Position numbers and translations under genes: made by a program. Positions 35,264 to 43,406 of a stretch of DNA of 64,000 bases are shown here, in pieces. Position 1 is the first letter of the stretch, and the number at the start of each line of letters is the position of its first letter. Source of the stretch: Falsiroseomonas sp051433165. GTDB lineage: Bacteria; Pseudomonadota; Alphaproteobacteria; Acetobacterales; Acetobacteraceae. Below the pieces are notes generated by a model, which saw only the letters and a list, made by a program, of their open reading frames with translations, ran no database searches and was not told where the DNA came from. The stretch spans positions 62,001 to 126,000 of the forward strand of contig NZ_JBHMFS010000017.1 in NCBI RefSeq assembly GCF_051433165.1. The letters run 5' to 3'.

Positions 35264-35974
35264 ATGACCCCCTCTCCTGCGTCCCCGCCGCCATATTTCC
35301 CGGAACCGCCGCCCTGGGTGCCGGCTGCGGTGGCAGCGCTGGCGCAGGCCGATCCGGACCTCGCCGGCATCGAGGTGGCGGCCGGCCCCTTGCCCTGGCG
35401 CAGTCGCCCGGCCGGCCTGCCTGGATTGCTGCGGACCATCTGCGGCCAACAGATCTCGAACCAGGCGGCGGGCGCCATCTGGCGGCGGCTTTCGGCGATT
35501 CCGGGCGCGCTGGACCCCACAGTGCTGGTGGGGCTGGAGGATGCGGTGCTGTGCGGCATCGGCGGCCTGTCCCGCCCCAAGGCCGCGCATGCCCGCGCGC
35601 TGGCCGCCGCCTGCCTGGACGGCACGCTGCGGCTGGAGGCGCTGGACGCCATGCTGGATGAGGACGCCGTGGCGCATTTGTGCACCATTCGCGGCCTCGG
35701 CCGCTGGACGGCGGAGGTGCACATGCTGTTCGCGCATGACCGGCCGGATATCTTCCCGAGTGGCGATATCGCGCTCGCCGCCAGCGTCGCGCATCTGAAG
35801 CGGCTGCCAGCCCGGCCGACGCCGAAGCAATTGGCGGAAATCGCCCGCGCCTGGCAGCCCTGGCGCGGCCTGGCGGCGCGGCTGTTCTGGCATCATTGGC
35901 GGCACATCACGGGGCGTCCGCTGATCGAGGATGCATGGACGCCGGACGCTCCTGGCGCCACTTTGGCGGGATGA
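35264..35974 (+). CDS. DNA-3-methyladenine glycosylase II (AlkA type)
   Basis: 236 aa, HhH-GPD fold. The first half has LPGLLRTICGQQISNQAAGA; the hairpin is LCTIRGLGRWTAEVHML, followed by DIFPSGDIAL with the catalytic Asp. It removes alkylated bases from DNA. This is the short form with no Ada-like N-terminal domain. The ATG at 35264 starts MTPSPASPPPYFPE; longer open sequence upstream is non-coding. Its stop overlaps the aminotransferase start as ATGA, so the two are translationally coupled. Confidence 0.9.
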   Translation: MTPSPASPPPYFPEPPPWVPAAVAALAQADPDLAGIEVAAGPLPWRSRPAGLPGLLRTICGQQISNQAAGAIWRRLSAIPGALDPTVLVGLEDAVLCGIGGLSRPKAAHARALAAACLDGTLRLEALDAMLDEDAVAHLCTIRGLGRWTAEVHMLFAHDRPDIFPSGDIALAASVAHLKRLPARPTPKQLAEIARAWQPWRGLAARLFWHHWRHITGRPLIEDAWTPDAPGATLAG

Positions 35975-37149
35975 TTCTCTCCGCCCCGCTGCGCGCCACC
36001 GCCGAGCCACCGATTCCCGCCGCCCGCACCTGGGCCGCCCGCTATGCCGGCGGCGCCGGCCCGGCGCTGGACCTGACCCAGGCGGTGCCGGGCTACCCGC
36101 CACCGCCCGAACTGCTCGCCCGACTGGCGGAGGCCGCGGGCAGCATCGCCTGCGCCGGCTATGGCCCGATCGACGGCGACGCGCCGCTGCGGGAAGCGCT
36201 CGCCGCCGACATCAGCGGCTTCTACGGGGCGGAGGTCTCGGCCGCGGACATCGCCATCACCGCCGGCTGCAACCTGGCCTTCGCCATGACCATGGCGGTG
36301 CTGGCCGCGCCGGGAGAGGCGGTGATGCTGCCCGCGCCCTGGTACTTCAACCACCAGATGGCGCTGACCATGCGCGGCGTGCGCGCCGTGCCGTTGCCCG
36401 CCCGCGCGGAAGCCGGATTCGTGCCCGACCCGGCCGAGGCCGCCGCGCTGATGGATGCCAACCCGGTGCGCGCCCTGGTTCTGGTCACGCCCAACAACCC
36501 GACCGGCGCGGTCTATCCGCCCGGGGTCATCCAGGCCTTCGCCGAACTGTGCCGCGCGCGCGGCGTCTGGCTGGTCCTGGACGAGACCTACCGGGATTTC
36601 CTGACCGACGCGCAATCCCCGCCGCACGCCCTGTTCGATGACCCGGCCTGGCGGGATGGGCTGGTGCATCTGTACTCCTTCTCCAAGGCCTATTGCGTGC
36701 CCGGCCACCGGGTCGGCGCGGTGGCGGCCGGGCCGGCGTTCCGGGCGCAATTGGCGAAGGCGCTGGACACCTGGCAGATCTGCCCCGCCCGCCCGGCCCA
36801 GTCGGCGCTGACCTGGGCCATCCCGGCGCTGGCCGCCTGGCGCGCCGGCAATCGCGCGCTGATGGCCGACCGCGCCCGGCTGTTCCGCGCGGAGGTCGGG
36901 CAGTTGCCCGGCTGGCGGCTGGACGCCATCGGCACCTACTTCGCCTATCTGCGCCTGCCGGAAGGTGCACCGGATGCCGAGGAAGCGGCGGCGTCGCTCG
37001 CCGCCGAGCAGGGGCTGATGACGCTGCCCGGCCCCTTCTTCGGCCCCGGCCAGCAGCGTCATTTGCGGCTCGCCTTCGCCAATGCGGGGGCGGAGGTGCT
37101 GGCGCAGGTGCCGGGGCGGCTGGAGCGATGGGCGAGCCATCCTGGCTAG
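35971..37149 (+). CDS. PLP-dependent aminotransferase, class I/II
   Basis: 392 aa. Motifs: GYGPIDGDAPLREALA, VTPNNPTGAVYPP (Asn-Pro contact with PLP), LVLDETYRDFL, and the PLP Lys in LYSFSKAYCVPGHRVG. The C-terminal RHLRLAFAN holds the carboxylate-binding Arg. Fold type I; many relatives are annotated as aspartate/tyrosine/aromatic aminotransferases, and the true substrate is not clear. The coupling to an AlkA-type glycosylase is functionally odd. Confidence 0.9.
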   Translation: MILSAPLRATAEPPIPAARTWAARYAGGAGPALDLTQAVPGYPPPPELLARLAEAAGSIACAGYGPIDGDAPLREALAADISGFYGAEVSAADIAITAGCNLAFAMTMAVLAAPGEAVMLPAPWYFNHQMALTMRGVRAVPLPARAEAGFVPDPAEAAALMDANPVRALVLVTPNNPTGAVYPPGVIQAFAELCRARGVWLVLDETYRDFLTDAQSPPHALFDDPAWRDGLVHLYSFSKAYCVPGHRVGAVAAGPAFRAQLAKALDTWQICPARPAQSALTWAIPALAAWRAGNRALMADRARLFRAEVGQLPGWRLDAIGTYFAYLRLPEGAPDAEEAAASLAAEQGLMTLPGPFFGPGQQRHLRLAFANAGAEVLAQVPGRLERWASHPG

Positions 37150-37583
37150 ACTCAGGACCCAGTAATCGCTTGTCCCGAACCGTCAAGCCATCGCGCCAGC
37201 GGCCTCGTTGCTGCACTTGCGGCTCATCTGCGTCTGCCGCGCTGGCTTGCCTTGGGCGCTTCTGGCCCTGGGATGTCCCGCTGCTTCACCACTTCTGATC
37301 CTGAACCGGTGAATACCACTGGCGCAACGCTGGTATCGTGGCGGTTACGAGACCCACTGGAGAGCCGCTACCAACGGCGGCGCCTCGCGAACAGCATGAA
37401 ATAGGCGATGTCTGCACCACGTGTCAGCGCGTCATCTGAAATGAACCCCTCGCCGGTATCCTTCAGTAACATCCAAGGCCTGACCGTGGTCAATGCACCC
37501 AAATTGTCAATGTTGCGGCATCCGCGTCGCTTGGTTAGGACACCGCAGCATCAAAATGCTGGCGTGGTCTATCGCTGCCAGCT
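37150..37583. other. 434-base stretch without a supportable gene, AT-richer
   Basis: Base composition is visibly less GC-rich than in the flanks and stop codons are frequent in all frames. A sequence ACTCAGGACCCA just after the aminotransferase stop looks like an insertion-element end, but I cannot find a partner. Probably decayed mobile DNA. Confidence 0.4.
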
Positions 37584-38756
37584 TCACAGGGCTCCTGCCA
37601 GCGCAGACCGCTCACTGTGCAGTTCGGGCACCGCATTCTCGCGCGCGAAGCGTATCAGGATCCGCAAGCCGTTCTCGGGTGTGGAGGTAACATCCAGGGT
37701 CGCCCCTGCATTCTGCAGCAGCGATTTCACAATCAGCGCTCCCAAGCGGCCGGAAGTGGGCCACTTGACGCCTGGTGGCAGGCCGACGCCATCATCGGCG
37801 ATGGAGACCTGACAGCCAGTGAAATCAACAAGGCTATGGAGCGTTATGGTGCCTCCGGCGCGGCCGACGAAGGCGTGCTTCAGCGCGTTGGTCAGAACCT
37901 CGTTCACAACCAGTCCCGTGGGCATGGCAACGTTGATGGAGACCGGCCAGGTGTCGACCTTGAGGTCAAGTCGGATACCCTCTACCGCGTGAGCCCGCAT
38001 GACAGCTGAGGCGATTTCGCTGAGATAAACTCCCAAATCGACGCTTTCGCCAGGCTCCTGGTCTGTAAGCGAGCGATAGAGCAGGGCCAGCGCGCCAACA
38101 CGTCCCGCCAGGCGGCTGAAGGACTCGCCCGCCTCGCCATTCGGTACGTTTCGACTTTCCAGCCGAATCAGTGCGGTGATCATCTGGAGGTTATTTTTCA
38201 CGCGGTGCTGCAATTCGCGCAGCAGCGTATCCTTTTCCTGGACCCGTTTTTCGGTTTCCTCCAGTTCGGATCGGCTTCCTGGGTCAATCTCGACAAGCGC
38301 CACCAGCCGAAAAAGGGCGGTGCCATCCTCGTCTTGAATGACGTTTGCCCGTACGTCGACAATGGTCCCGTCGTTGCATCCATTAGGCGCCATGCGAAAG
38401 CTACCGATATAGTCCTCGCCTGCCGGAATGGCGTCACTGAGGTGGCGGTCATCACCTTTAGCGGTGGCAATGGCCTTTAGATCGCTCCAGGGGCGACCCA
38501 GCAACCCTGCCGCCGGCTGGCAGGATAATCGTTCGAACTCAGAATTGGCGTAGGTGATGCGTTCGCGCGGCTGCAACTCCGCCACGGCGATGGCGAAGGG
38601 CATCTGGTCGAGGAACTGCTTAAACCTGTCGCTGTCGAGCGACACGGCGAGGTCCGGGTCTCCCAGCATTTCGGTGAGCGGCTTGCGTTCATCCTCATCG
38701 AGCGTCACTGGCAGAGCTTTCAGGATTGCGGCCGGTACGACCTTCGCAAGGATCAA
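37584..38756 (-). CDS. PAS-HisKA_2 (LOV-type/HWE-like) histidine kinase
   Basis: 390 aa at most. A PAS domain (about 40-160: QFLDQMPFAIAVAELQPRER, ITYANSEFERLS) precedes a HisKA_2 dimer helix with LLRELQHRVKNNLQMITALI and an ATPase domain (VVNEVLTNALKHAFVG, SIADDGVGLPPG). No membrane segments, so it is cytoplasmic. The longest frame begins at a TTG at 38756 directly after a stop; GTG at 38708 and ATG at 38669 are alternatives. No response regulator is adjacent. Composition is AT-richer than its neighbours and an IS remnant abuts it, suggesting transfer. Confidence 0.82.
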   Translation of the reverse strand: MILAKVVPAAILKALPVTLDEDERKPLTEMLGDPDLAVSLDSDRFKQFLDQMPFAIAVAELQPRERITYANSEFERLSCQPAAGLLGRPWSDLKAIATAKGDDRHLSDAIPAGEDYIGSFRMAPNGCNDGTIVDVRANVIQDEDGTALFRLVALVEIDPGSRSELEETEKRVQEKDTLLRELQHRVKNNLQMITALIRLESRNVPNGEAGESFSRLAGRVGALALLYRSLTDQEPGESVDLGVYLSEIASAVMRAHAVEGIRLDLKVDTWPVSINVAMPTGLVVNEVLTNALKHAFVGRAGGTITLHSLVDFTGCQVSIADDGVGLPPGVKWPTSGRLGALIVKSLLQNAGATLDVTSTPENGLRILIRFARENAVPELHSERSALAGAL

Positions 38757-38861
38757 CTAGGAGTGAAAATAGGCGTGCGGCGGCCAGCCAGCAAGCTCCC
38801 AGTGTTTGGTCATTGGGGAGCCTCACAGGCAAAGTAGCAGCGCTGCATCGTCCCGACCTAG

Positions 38862-39315
38862 GGTGTTTGGTCCCACGGTTTGATGGTGCGATCCTTTCGA
38901 ACGAGTGGAAGGAGGCACTATGGGCCAGGTTCGTCACGGCAGCGCCACGACCACGCACGCCGTCAGAGCAGCAATACAGCGATCGCAGGCTTCGCTCTCG
39001 CAGCTGAGCCGCCAACTGAGCATCAACCCCATCAGGTAGATCACCGGCTAAACAAGCCCAACTACCCCTGGACCAACGGCCAGGTTGAGCGGATGAACCG
39101 CCACAAGCAAAGACACAACCGTCAAGCGCTTCCACTGCAACAGCCACAATCAACTGTGCACGCATATCGCAGACTTGATGGCAGCCTACAATTTTTCCCG
39201 CAGGCTCAAGACGCTCGGCGGTCTCACTCCCTACGAATACATCGGCAAAGCCTGAACCTCAGCGCCAGAGCGATTCACCATCGACCCGATCCACCAAATG
39301 CCGGGACTGAACACC
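38862..39315 (+). mobile_element. Internally deleted IS481-family element
   Basis: Imperfect terminal inverted repeats GGTGTTTGGTCCC (38862-38874) and GGGACTGAACACC (39303-39315) match at 11 of 13 positions. They enclose both ends of a transposase gene with the middle missing. The remnant is about 454 bases; intact elements are about 1.1 kb. It cannot move by itself. Confidence 0.7.
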
Positions 39316-39318
39316 TAA
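38920..39318 (+). pseudogene. Transposase remnant, IS481 type
   Basis: A GGAGG-preceded ATG at 38920 opens MGQVRHGSATTTHAVRAAIQ and runs 39 codons to a TAG at 39037, covering the N-terminal helix-turn-helix. The next frame (from 39036) resumes with DHRLNKPNYPWTNGQVERMN, holding the last catalytic Glu of DDE. A further frameshift leads into TVKRFHCNSHNQLCTHIADL and LKTLGGLTPYEYIGKA, then a premature TGA, and the end FTIDPIHQMPGLNT with TAA at 39316. The two catalytic Asp regions are deleted. Confidence 0.75.
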
Positions 39319-39395
39319 GTGTTTCCGAGGTTGCCCGCCGGCTTGACCGTTCGACGCGCAGGGTGCGAGGTCAGGCCTCAAGTTCGGAGGCCGCC

Positions 39396-40055
39396 ATGCG
39401 AACGCTCGACATCATCTCCGACGCCATCTGCCCCTGGTGCTGGATCGGCAAGCGCAACCTGGATACGGCGCTGGAGACATTGGCGGAGGAGGGGCTGCAT
39501 TTCGCCCTCCGCTGGCGCCCCTTCCAGCTCAACCCGGACATGCCGGCGGAAGGCGTGGCGCGGGCGGCCTATCGCGCCCAGAAATTCGGCTCCGAGGCGC
39601 GGGGGCGGGAGCTGGATGCGAATGTCGCCGAGGCCGGCCGCGGCGTCGGCCTCGGCTTCCGGCACGATCTGATGCTGCGCACCCCCAACACCGTCGCCGC
39701 CCATCGCGTGATCCGCATGGCGGAAGCCGAGGGGGTGCAGCATGCGGTGGTGGAGGCGCTGTTCCAGGGCTACTTCCGGGACGGCCGCGATATCGGCGAC
39801 CCCGTCGCGCTGGCGGAGCTGGCCGGCACCGCCGGGCTGGCGGCCGATGCGGTTGCCGCCATGCTGGCCGGCGAGGACCACAGGGCGGAAGTGCTGGCCG
39901 AGGATGGCGCGGCGCGCCAGGGCGGCATCAACGGCGTGCCGTCCTTCCTCATGGACCGCCACCTTCTGTTCAGCGGCGCCATGCCAGCCACCCGCATGGC
40001 GGATGCCTTCCGTCACGCGAACACGATTCTGTCGGAGCGCGCTTCGGCCGCATAA
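39396..40055 (+). CDS. DsbA-family oxidoreductase, FrnE/HCCA isomerase-like
   Basis: 219 aa. Thioredoxin-fold N-terminus with SDAICPWCWIGKRNL (CPWC active site), a helical insertion and a C-terminal GINGVPSFLMDRHLLFSGAM holding the cis-Pro. FrnE-like proteins act as cytoplasmic disulfide isomerases or as polyketide/chromene isomerases; there is no signal peptide. ATG at 39396 with GGAGG five bases before. First gene after the IS remnant, with normal GC-rich composition. Confidence 0.9.
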   Translation: MRTLDIISDAICPWCWIGKRNLDTALETLAEEGLHFALRWRPFQLNPDMPAEGVARAAYRAQKFGSEARGRELDANVAEAGRGVGLGFRHDLMLRTPNTVAAHRVIRMAEAEGVQHAVVEALFQGYFRDGRDIGDPVALAELAGTAGLAADAVAAMLAGEDHRAEVLAEDGAARQGGINGVPSFLMDRHLLFSGAMPATRMADAFRHANTILSERASAA

Positions 40056-40090
40056 CACTAACACTGACCTTGGCGTAGGGGATTCTGCCC

Positions 40091-40648
40091 GTGGAATGGG
40101 TGCTGCTTGGTCTCGTCGTCCTGCTGCTGCTGTGGCTGGTCGTCATCTACAACCGCCTGGTCTCGCTGCGGCAAATGGTGTCGCAGGCCTGGGCGGATAT
40201 CGAGGTGCAGCTCAAGCAGCGCCACGATCTGATCCCCAATCTGGTGGAGACGGTGAAGGGCTACGCCGCGCATGAAAGCAGCACGCTGGAGGCGGTGATC
40301 GCCGCGCGTAATGCCGCAGTGCAGGCCAAGGGGCCGGAACAGGCCTCCGCCGCCGAGGGCCAGCTTGGCGCCGTGCTTGGCCGGTTGTTCGCCCTGTCCG
40401 AGGCCTATCCAGACCTCAAGGCCAACACCAACTTCCTGGCGCTGCAAAGTGAGCTGTCCAACGTGGAGAACACGCTGGCCGCCGCGCGGCGCTTCTTCAA
40501 CAACAGCGTCGCGGAATACAACGCCTCCATCCAATCCATCCCGGCGGTGTTCTTCGCCGGCTCCCTCGGCTTCGGCCCGCGCGGCTTCTTCGAGCTGGAT
40601 GAGGGGGAACGGGCGGCGACGAAGAACGCGCCGCAGGTGAAGTTCTGA
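40091..40648 (+). CDS. LemA family protein
   Basis: 185 aa, starting with GTG. One N-terminal membrane helix (VLLGLVVLLLLWLVVIYN) then the helical LemA domain: DIEVQLKQRHDLIPNLVETV, AYPDLKANTNFLALQSELSN, and FFNNSVAEYNASIQSIPAVF. LemA proteins are membrane-anchored, of unclear function, and often precede an HtpX-like protease gene, as here (15 bases). Confidence 0.93.
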   Translation: MEWVLLGLVVLLLLWLVVIYNRLVSLRQMVSQAWADIEVQLKQRHDLIPNLVETVKGYAAHESSTLEAVIAARNAAVQAKGPEQASAAEGQLGAVLGRLFALSEAYPDLKANTNFLALQSELSNVENTLAAARRFFNNSVAEYNASIQSIPAVFFAGSLGFGPRGFFELDEGERAATKNAPQVKF

Positions 40649-40663
40649 ACCGGGGCCAGCGCA

Positions 40664-41800
40664 ATGCTGCCGACCCATGGGCTGCGGACGCATATCTGGA
40701 ACACCGGCCTGCGGTCCGTGCTGCTGCTGGCCGGCTTCCCGGTGCTGCTGGCGATGATCACCTGGGCCGTCGCGCTGCTGTTCGCCGCCACCGAGGCGGT
40801 TGATTTCCAGCAGGGGCTGCGGGATTCGGTGGCCCTGCTGCCGGCCGCGATTCCCGTGGCGCTGCTGATTTCCGCCATCTGGTTCGCCATCGCCTGGTTC
40901 TCCAACCAGTGGATAATCGACATGATCTCCGGCGCCCGGCCGGTGACGCGGGACCAGGAACCGGCGCTCTGGAACATGACGGAGGAATTGGCGATCAGCC
41001 GCGGCATGCGGATGCCGCGCCTTGCGGTGATCGAGACCGAGGCGCGCAACGCCTTCGCCTCCGGCCTGACGCGCGACAAGGGCGCGGTGACGGTGACGCG
41101 CGGGCTGATGCAGGCGCTGGGTCCGCGCGAATTGCGCGCCGTGGTGGCGCATGAACTGACGCATATCCGCAACGGCGACGCGCGGTTGGGCGTGGTTGCC
41201 GCGGTGTTTGCCGGCGTGATCACCATGGTGGGGGAGGTGATGTGGCGCGGCCTGCGCTTCGGCCGGATGCGCCGCCTGCCGCGCACCGGTGGCAGCGGCA
41301 ACGGCAAAGGCAAGGGTGGCGCCATGTTGCTGGTGCTGCTGGCATTGGCCATCGCGGCGCTGGCCTGGGTGCTGTCCATCGCGCTGCGCATGGCGCTGTC
41401 GCGCAACCGGGAATACCTGGCGGACGCCGGCGCGGTGGAGATGACGGCGGACCCGGATGCCATGGCCAGCGCGCTGCGGAAACTGGTGGGGCAGGAGGCG
41501 ATGGAGGGCATGCCCAGCCAGATGCGCGCCCTGCTGCTGCATGATGGCGCCAACAGCCTCGGCCCCGCCTGGTTCGCCACCCATCCGCCGATCGAGAAGC
41601 GGATCGAGGTGCTGCAACGCTATGCCGGTGCGCGCGACCCGCCGGAGAGTGGAATGCCAGAGATCGTGGCACCCGACCCGGATGCCACCCTGGTCACCCG
41701 CCCAGTAGCGCCCTCAACTGGCGCACCGCACTCCCCGGCGTCGTCACCACCGGCAATCCCGTGGTGGCGGATACGGCCCGGGCCGCCCGGGCCAGGCTGA
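40664..41800 (+). CDS. M48 family membrane metalloprotease (HtpX-like)
   Basis: 378 aa. Two N-terminal membrane helices, then the zinc site VVAHELTHIRNGD (HExxH), two more hydrophobic segments and the third ligand in NREYLADAGAVE. It probably degrades damaged membrane proteins. The C-terminus after about residue 345 is Pro/Ser-rich and overlaps the convergent racemase-like gene by 107 bases. That tail looks like read-through antisense sequence rather than a domain. Confidence 0.9.
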   Translation: MLPTHGLRTHIWNTGLRSVLLLAGFPVLLAMITWAVALLFAATEAVDFQQGLRDSVALLPAAIPVALLISAIWFAIAWFSNQWIIDMISGARPVTRDQEPALWNMTEELAISRGMRMPRLAVIETEARNAFASGLTRDKGAVTVTRGLMQALGPRELRAVVAHELTHIRNGDARLGVVAAVFAGVITMVGEVMWRGLRFGRMRRLPRTGGSGNGKGKGGAMLLVLLALAIAALAWVLSIALRMALSRNREYLADAGAVEMTADPDAMASALRKLVGQEAMEGMPSQMRALLLHDGANSLGPAWFATHPPIEKRIEVLQRYAGARDPPESGMPEIVAPDPDATLVTRPVAPSTGAPHSPASSPPAIPWWRIRPGPPGPG

Positions 41801-42326
41801 ACTGGCCGAGCAGGATCACGTTGCAGCCCGCAAGCCGCCGCGCCGCCTCTGCCGCCAGCCGGTCATGCGTCTCCACATCGCCCGCATCCAGCGCCGCCAG
41901 CGCGCCTTCCGCCAGGCAGGGCACCACCTGCACGCCCGCGGGGAATTCCGGTGGCATGGAGGCAAGCGTGCCGGGGAAGGTCGCCAGCAGGCCGATGCGC
42001 TTGCCGATCGCGACCGCTTCCTCGATCGCCGCCGCATTCGGCTTCAGGACCGGAATCGGCGCGAGGTCCGCCGCCACCGCCTCGATACAGGGGCCGAAGG
42101 CGGAGCAGGAGAACAGCACCCCATCCGCCCCGGTGCCGCGCGCGTAGCGGCCGAGGGTCAGGAACCGCTCCGTCATCGCCGGCGTCAGCGCGCCATCCCG
42201 CGCCAGGTCGGCCGAGAGGCTGTCATCCAGCAGGTTCATCAGCCGGGCCTCGGGCCAGGCTTCGGCGAAGGCAGCCTCGATCGGCGGCGGGGAATGCCGC
42301 AGGGCGTGGATCAGCGCGATACGCAC
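41694..42326 (-). CDS. Asp/Glu/hydantoin racemase-superfamily protein, second Cys missing
   Basis: 210 aa. The first half has FSCSAFGPCIEAVAADL with the first catalytic Cys and VLKPNAAAIEEAVAIGKRIG. The second position reads VILLGQFSLARAA, where racemases have a Gly-Cys-Ala/Thr motif, so the two-Cys mechanism is not possible. A one-Cys decarboxylase/isomerase or binding role is possible. No ATG nearby: GTG at 42326, four bases after the preceding gene's stop. Confidence 0.75.
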   Translation of the reverse strand: MRIALIHALRHSPPPIEAAFAEAWPEARLMNLLDDSLSADLARDGALTPAMTERFLTLGRYARGTGADGVLFSCSAFGPCIEAVAADLAPIPVLKPNAAAIEEAVAIGKRIGLLATFPGTLASMPPEFPAGVQVVPCLAEGALAALDAGDVETHDRLAAEAARRLAGCNVILLGQFSLARAARAVSATTGLPVVTTPGSAVRQLRALLGG

Positions 42327-42330
42327 GGCT

Positions 42331-42783
42331 TCAGTTGCCGACGCAGCGCTGCAAGGGGGAGGGGAAGTCGGTGCAGTTCGGGAAGGCGATCTCATCCGGC
42401 CCGCGCCGTTCCACCCGCAGCGTATTGGGCCCGGTGGGGCAGCCGAAGCCGAGATCGGCCGGCAGGCGAGAGGCAAGCGGCCCGCCCGGCGCGGCTGCGG
42501 GGACGAAGCGGAACTCCAGCACATCCGGGCTGGCCTGGACCGTCTCGATGATCCGCTGGCGATAGGCCACATCGAAGACGGAGGCGCGCAGCACCACATC
42601 CTTGGTGAAGATCACCGAGGGCTGGCCGGTGCAGCTCGGCCCGCTGGTCGAGCCGGGCGGGAAGATGCCCCCGGTCCAGGACCCGAACACCCAGGCATGC
42701 GGCAGCTCCACCTGCTGCTGCGCCCCGGCGCTGCTGCCAAGGGCCATTGCCGCCGCTGCCGCCACCAGCATCCACCGTCGCAT
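42331..42783 (-). CDS. Secreted cysteine-containing protein of unknown function
   Basis: 150 aa. A signal peptide (MRRWMLVAAAAAMALGSSAG) precedes a domain with four mature cysteines (in GPSCTG, GFGCPT, FPNCTD and LQRCVG) that may form two disulfides. No family recognised. The ATG at 42783 is chosen because AAGGAG lies about six bases before it; an ATG at 42798 precedes that site. It directly precedes the racemase-like gene. Confidence 0.7.
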   Translation of the reverse strand: MRRWMLVAAAAAMALGSSAGAQQQVELPHAWVFGSWTGGIFPPGSTSGPSCTGQPSVIFTKDVVLRASVFDVAYRQRIIETVQASPDVLEFRFVPAAAPGGPLASRLPADLGFGCPTGPNTLRVERRGPDEIAFPNCTDFPSPLQRCVGN

Positions 42784-42964
42784 CCCGCGCTCCTTCATCA
42801 TTGGGGGCAGCATAGCGCGGGCAGGGGGGGTGCGGCTATCGCTGCCCACCGCGGTCTGGCGTGGTGTTGTTCGGGCGGGGGAGGAGGGCTGTTCCAGGGG
42901 AGGGGCGGAGGTGTCTCCCTCGACCCATAGCTGAAATGCGTGGTGGCCGTGTTAGCCTCCGCCG

Positions 42965-43327
42965 GTGCACCAGTTTCCTCCGAGTGACGCGCTCCAGTTC
43001 TTCGTCGGTGACGCCATCGCGCAGGTACGACTGGACCCTTTTTCGCTCCAGTTCAGCTTTGAGGGCATGCGGCGATTAGTTGTCGAGCATCGTATCGAGC
43101 ACGCTGATCCAGACGGGACCATATGGGCCTATGATTGTCAGGCTACGGAACGTGCGCCGGTCGTCCTCCAGCGGTTGCTCAATCTGCGCATCGTGGCCAT
43201 TGAGCGAGAAGAGCTCCGCCTCACTTTCCGATTTGGAAACGGCTCCACTTTGGCGGTGATGTCGGAGCTCGGACCTTACGAAAGCGGCCACATCTACGCC
43301 CCCGAAATCGGCTTCACCGTGTTCTGA
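42965..43327 (+). CDS. Small protein of unknown function, DUF6188-like pattern
   Basis: 120 aa starting with GTG. Predicted beta-rich: FFVGDAIAQVRLDPFSLQFS, then GTIWAYDCQ, RLLNLRIVAIEREELRLTF and SELGPYESGHIYAPEIGFTV. No signal or membrane segment. Codon use and composition are less GC-biased than the neighbours, and it is flanked by short gaps, so it may be acquired. Family assignment is tentative; the order of blocks recalls DUF6188. Confidence 0.6.
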   Translation: MHQFPPSDALQFFVGDAIAQVRLDPFSLQFSFEGMRRLVVEHRIEHADPDGTIWAYDCQATERAPVVLQRLLNLRIVAIEREELRLTFRFGNGSTLAVMSELGPYESGHIYAPEIGFTVF

Positions 43328-43406
43328 CGAGCGGCCGCTAACTGGCCATAGCAGACGTTCTGCGCGCTTCGAGGGATCGCTCCAAAGCCGCCGCCCCTGC
43401 TGACCT

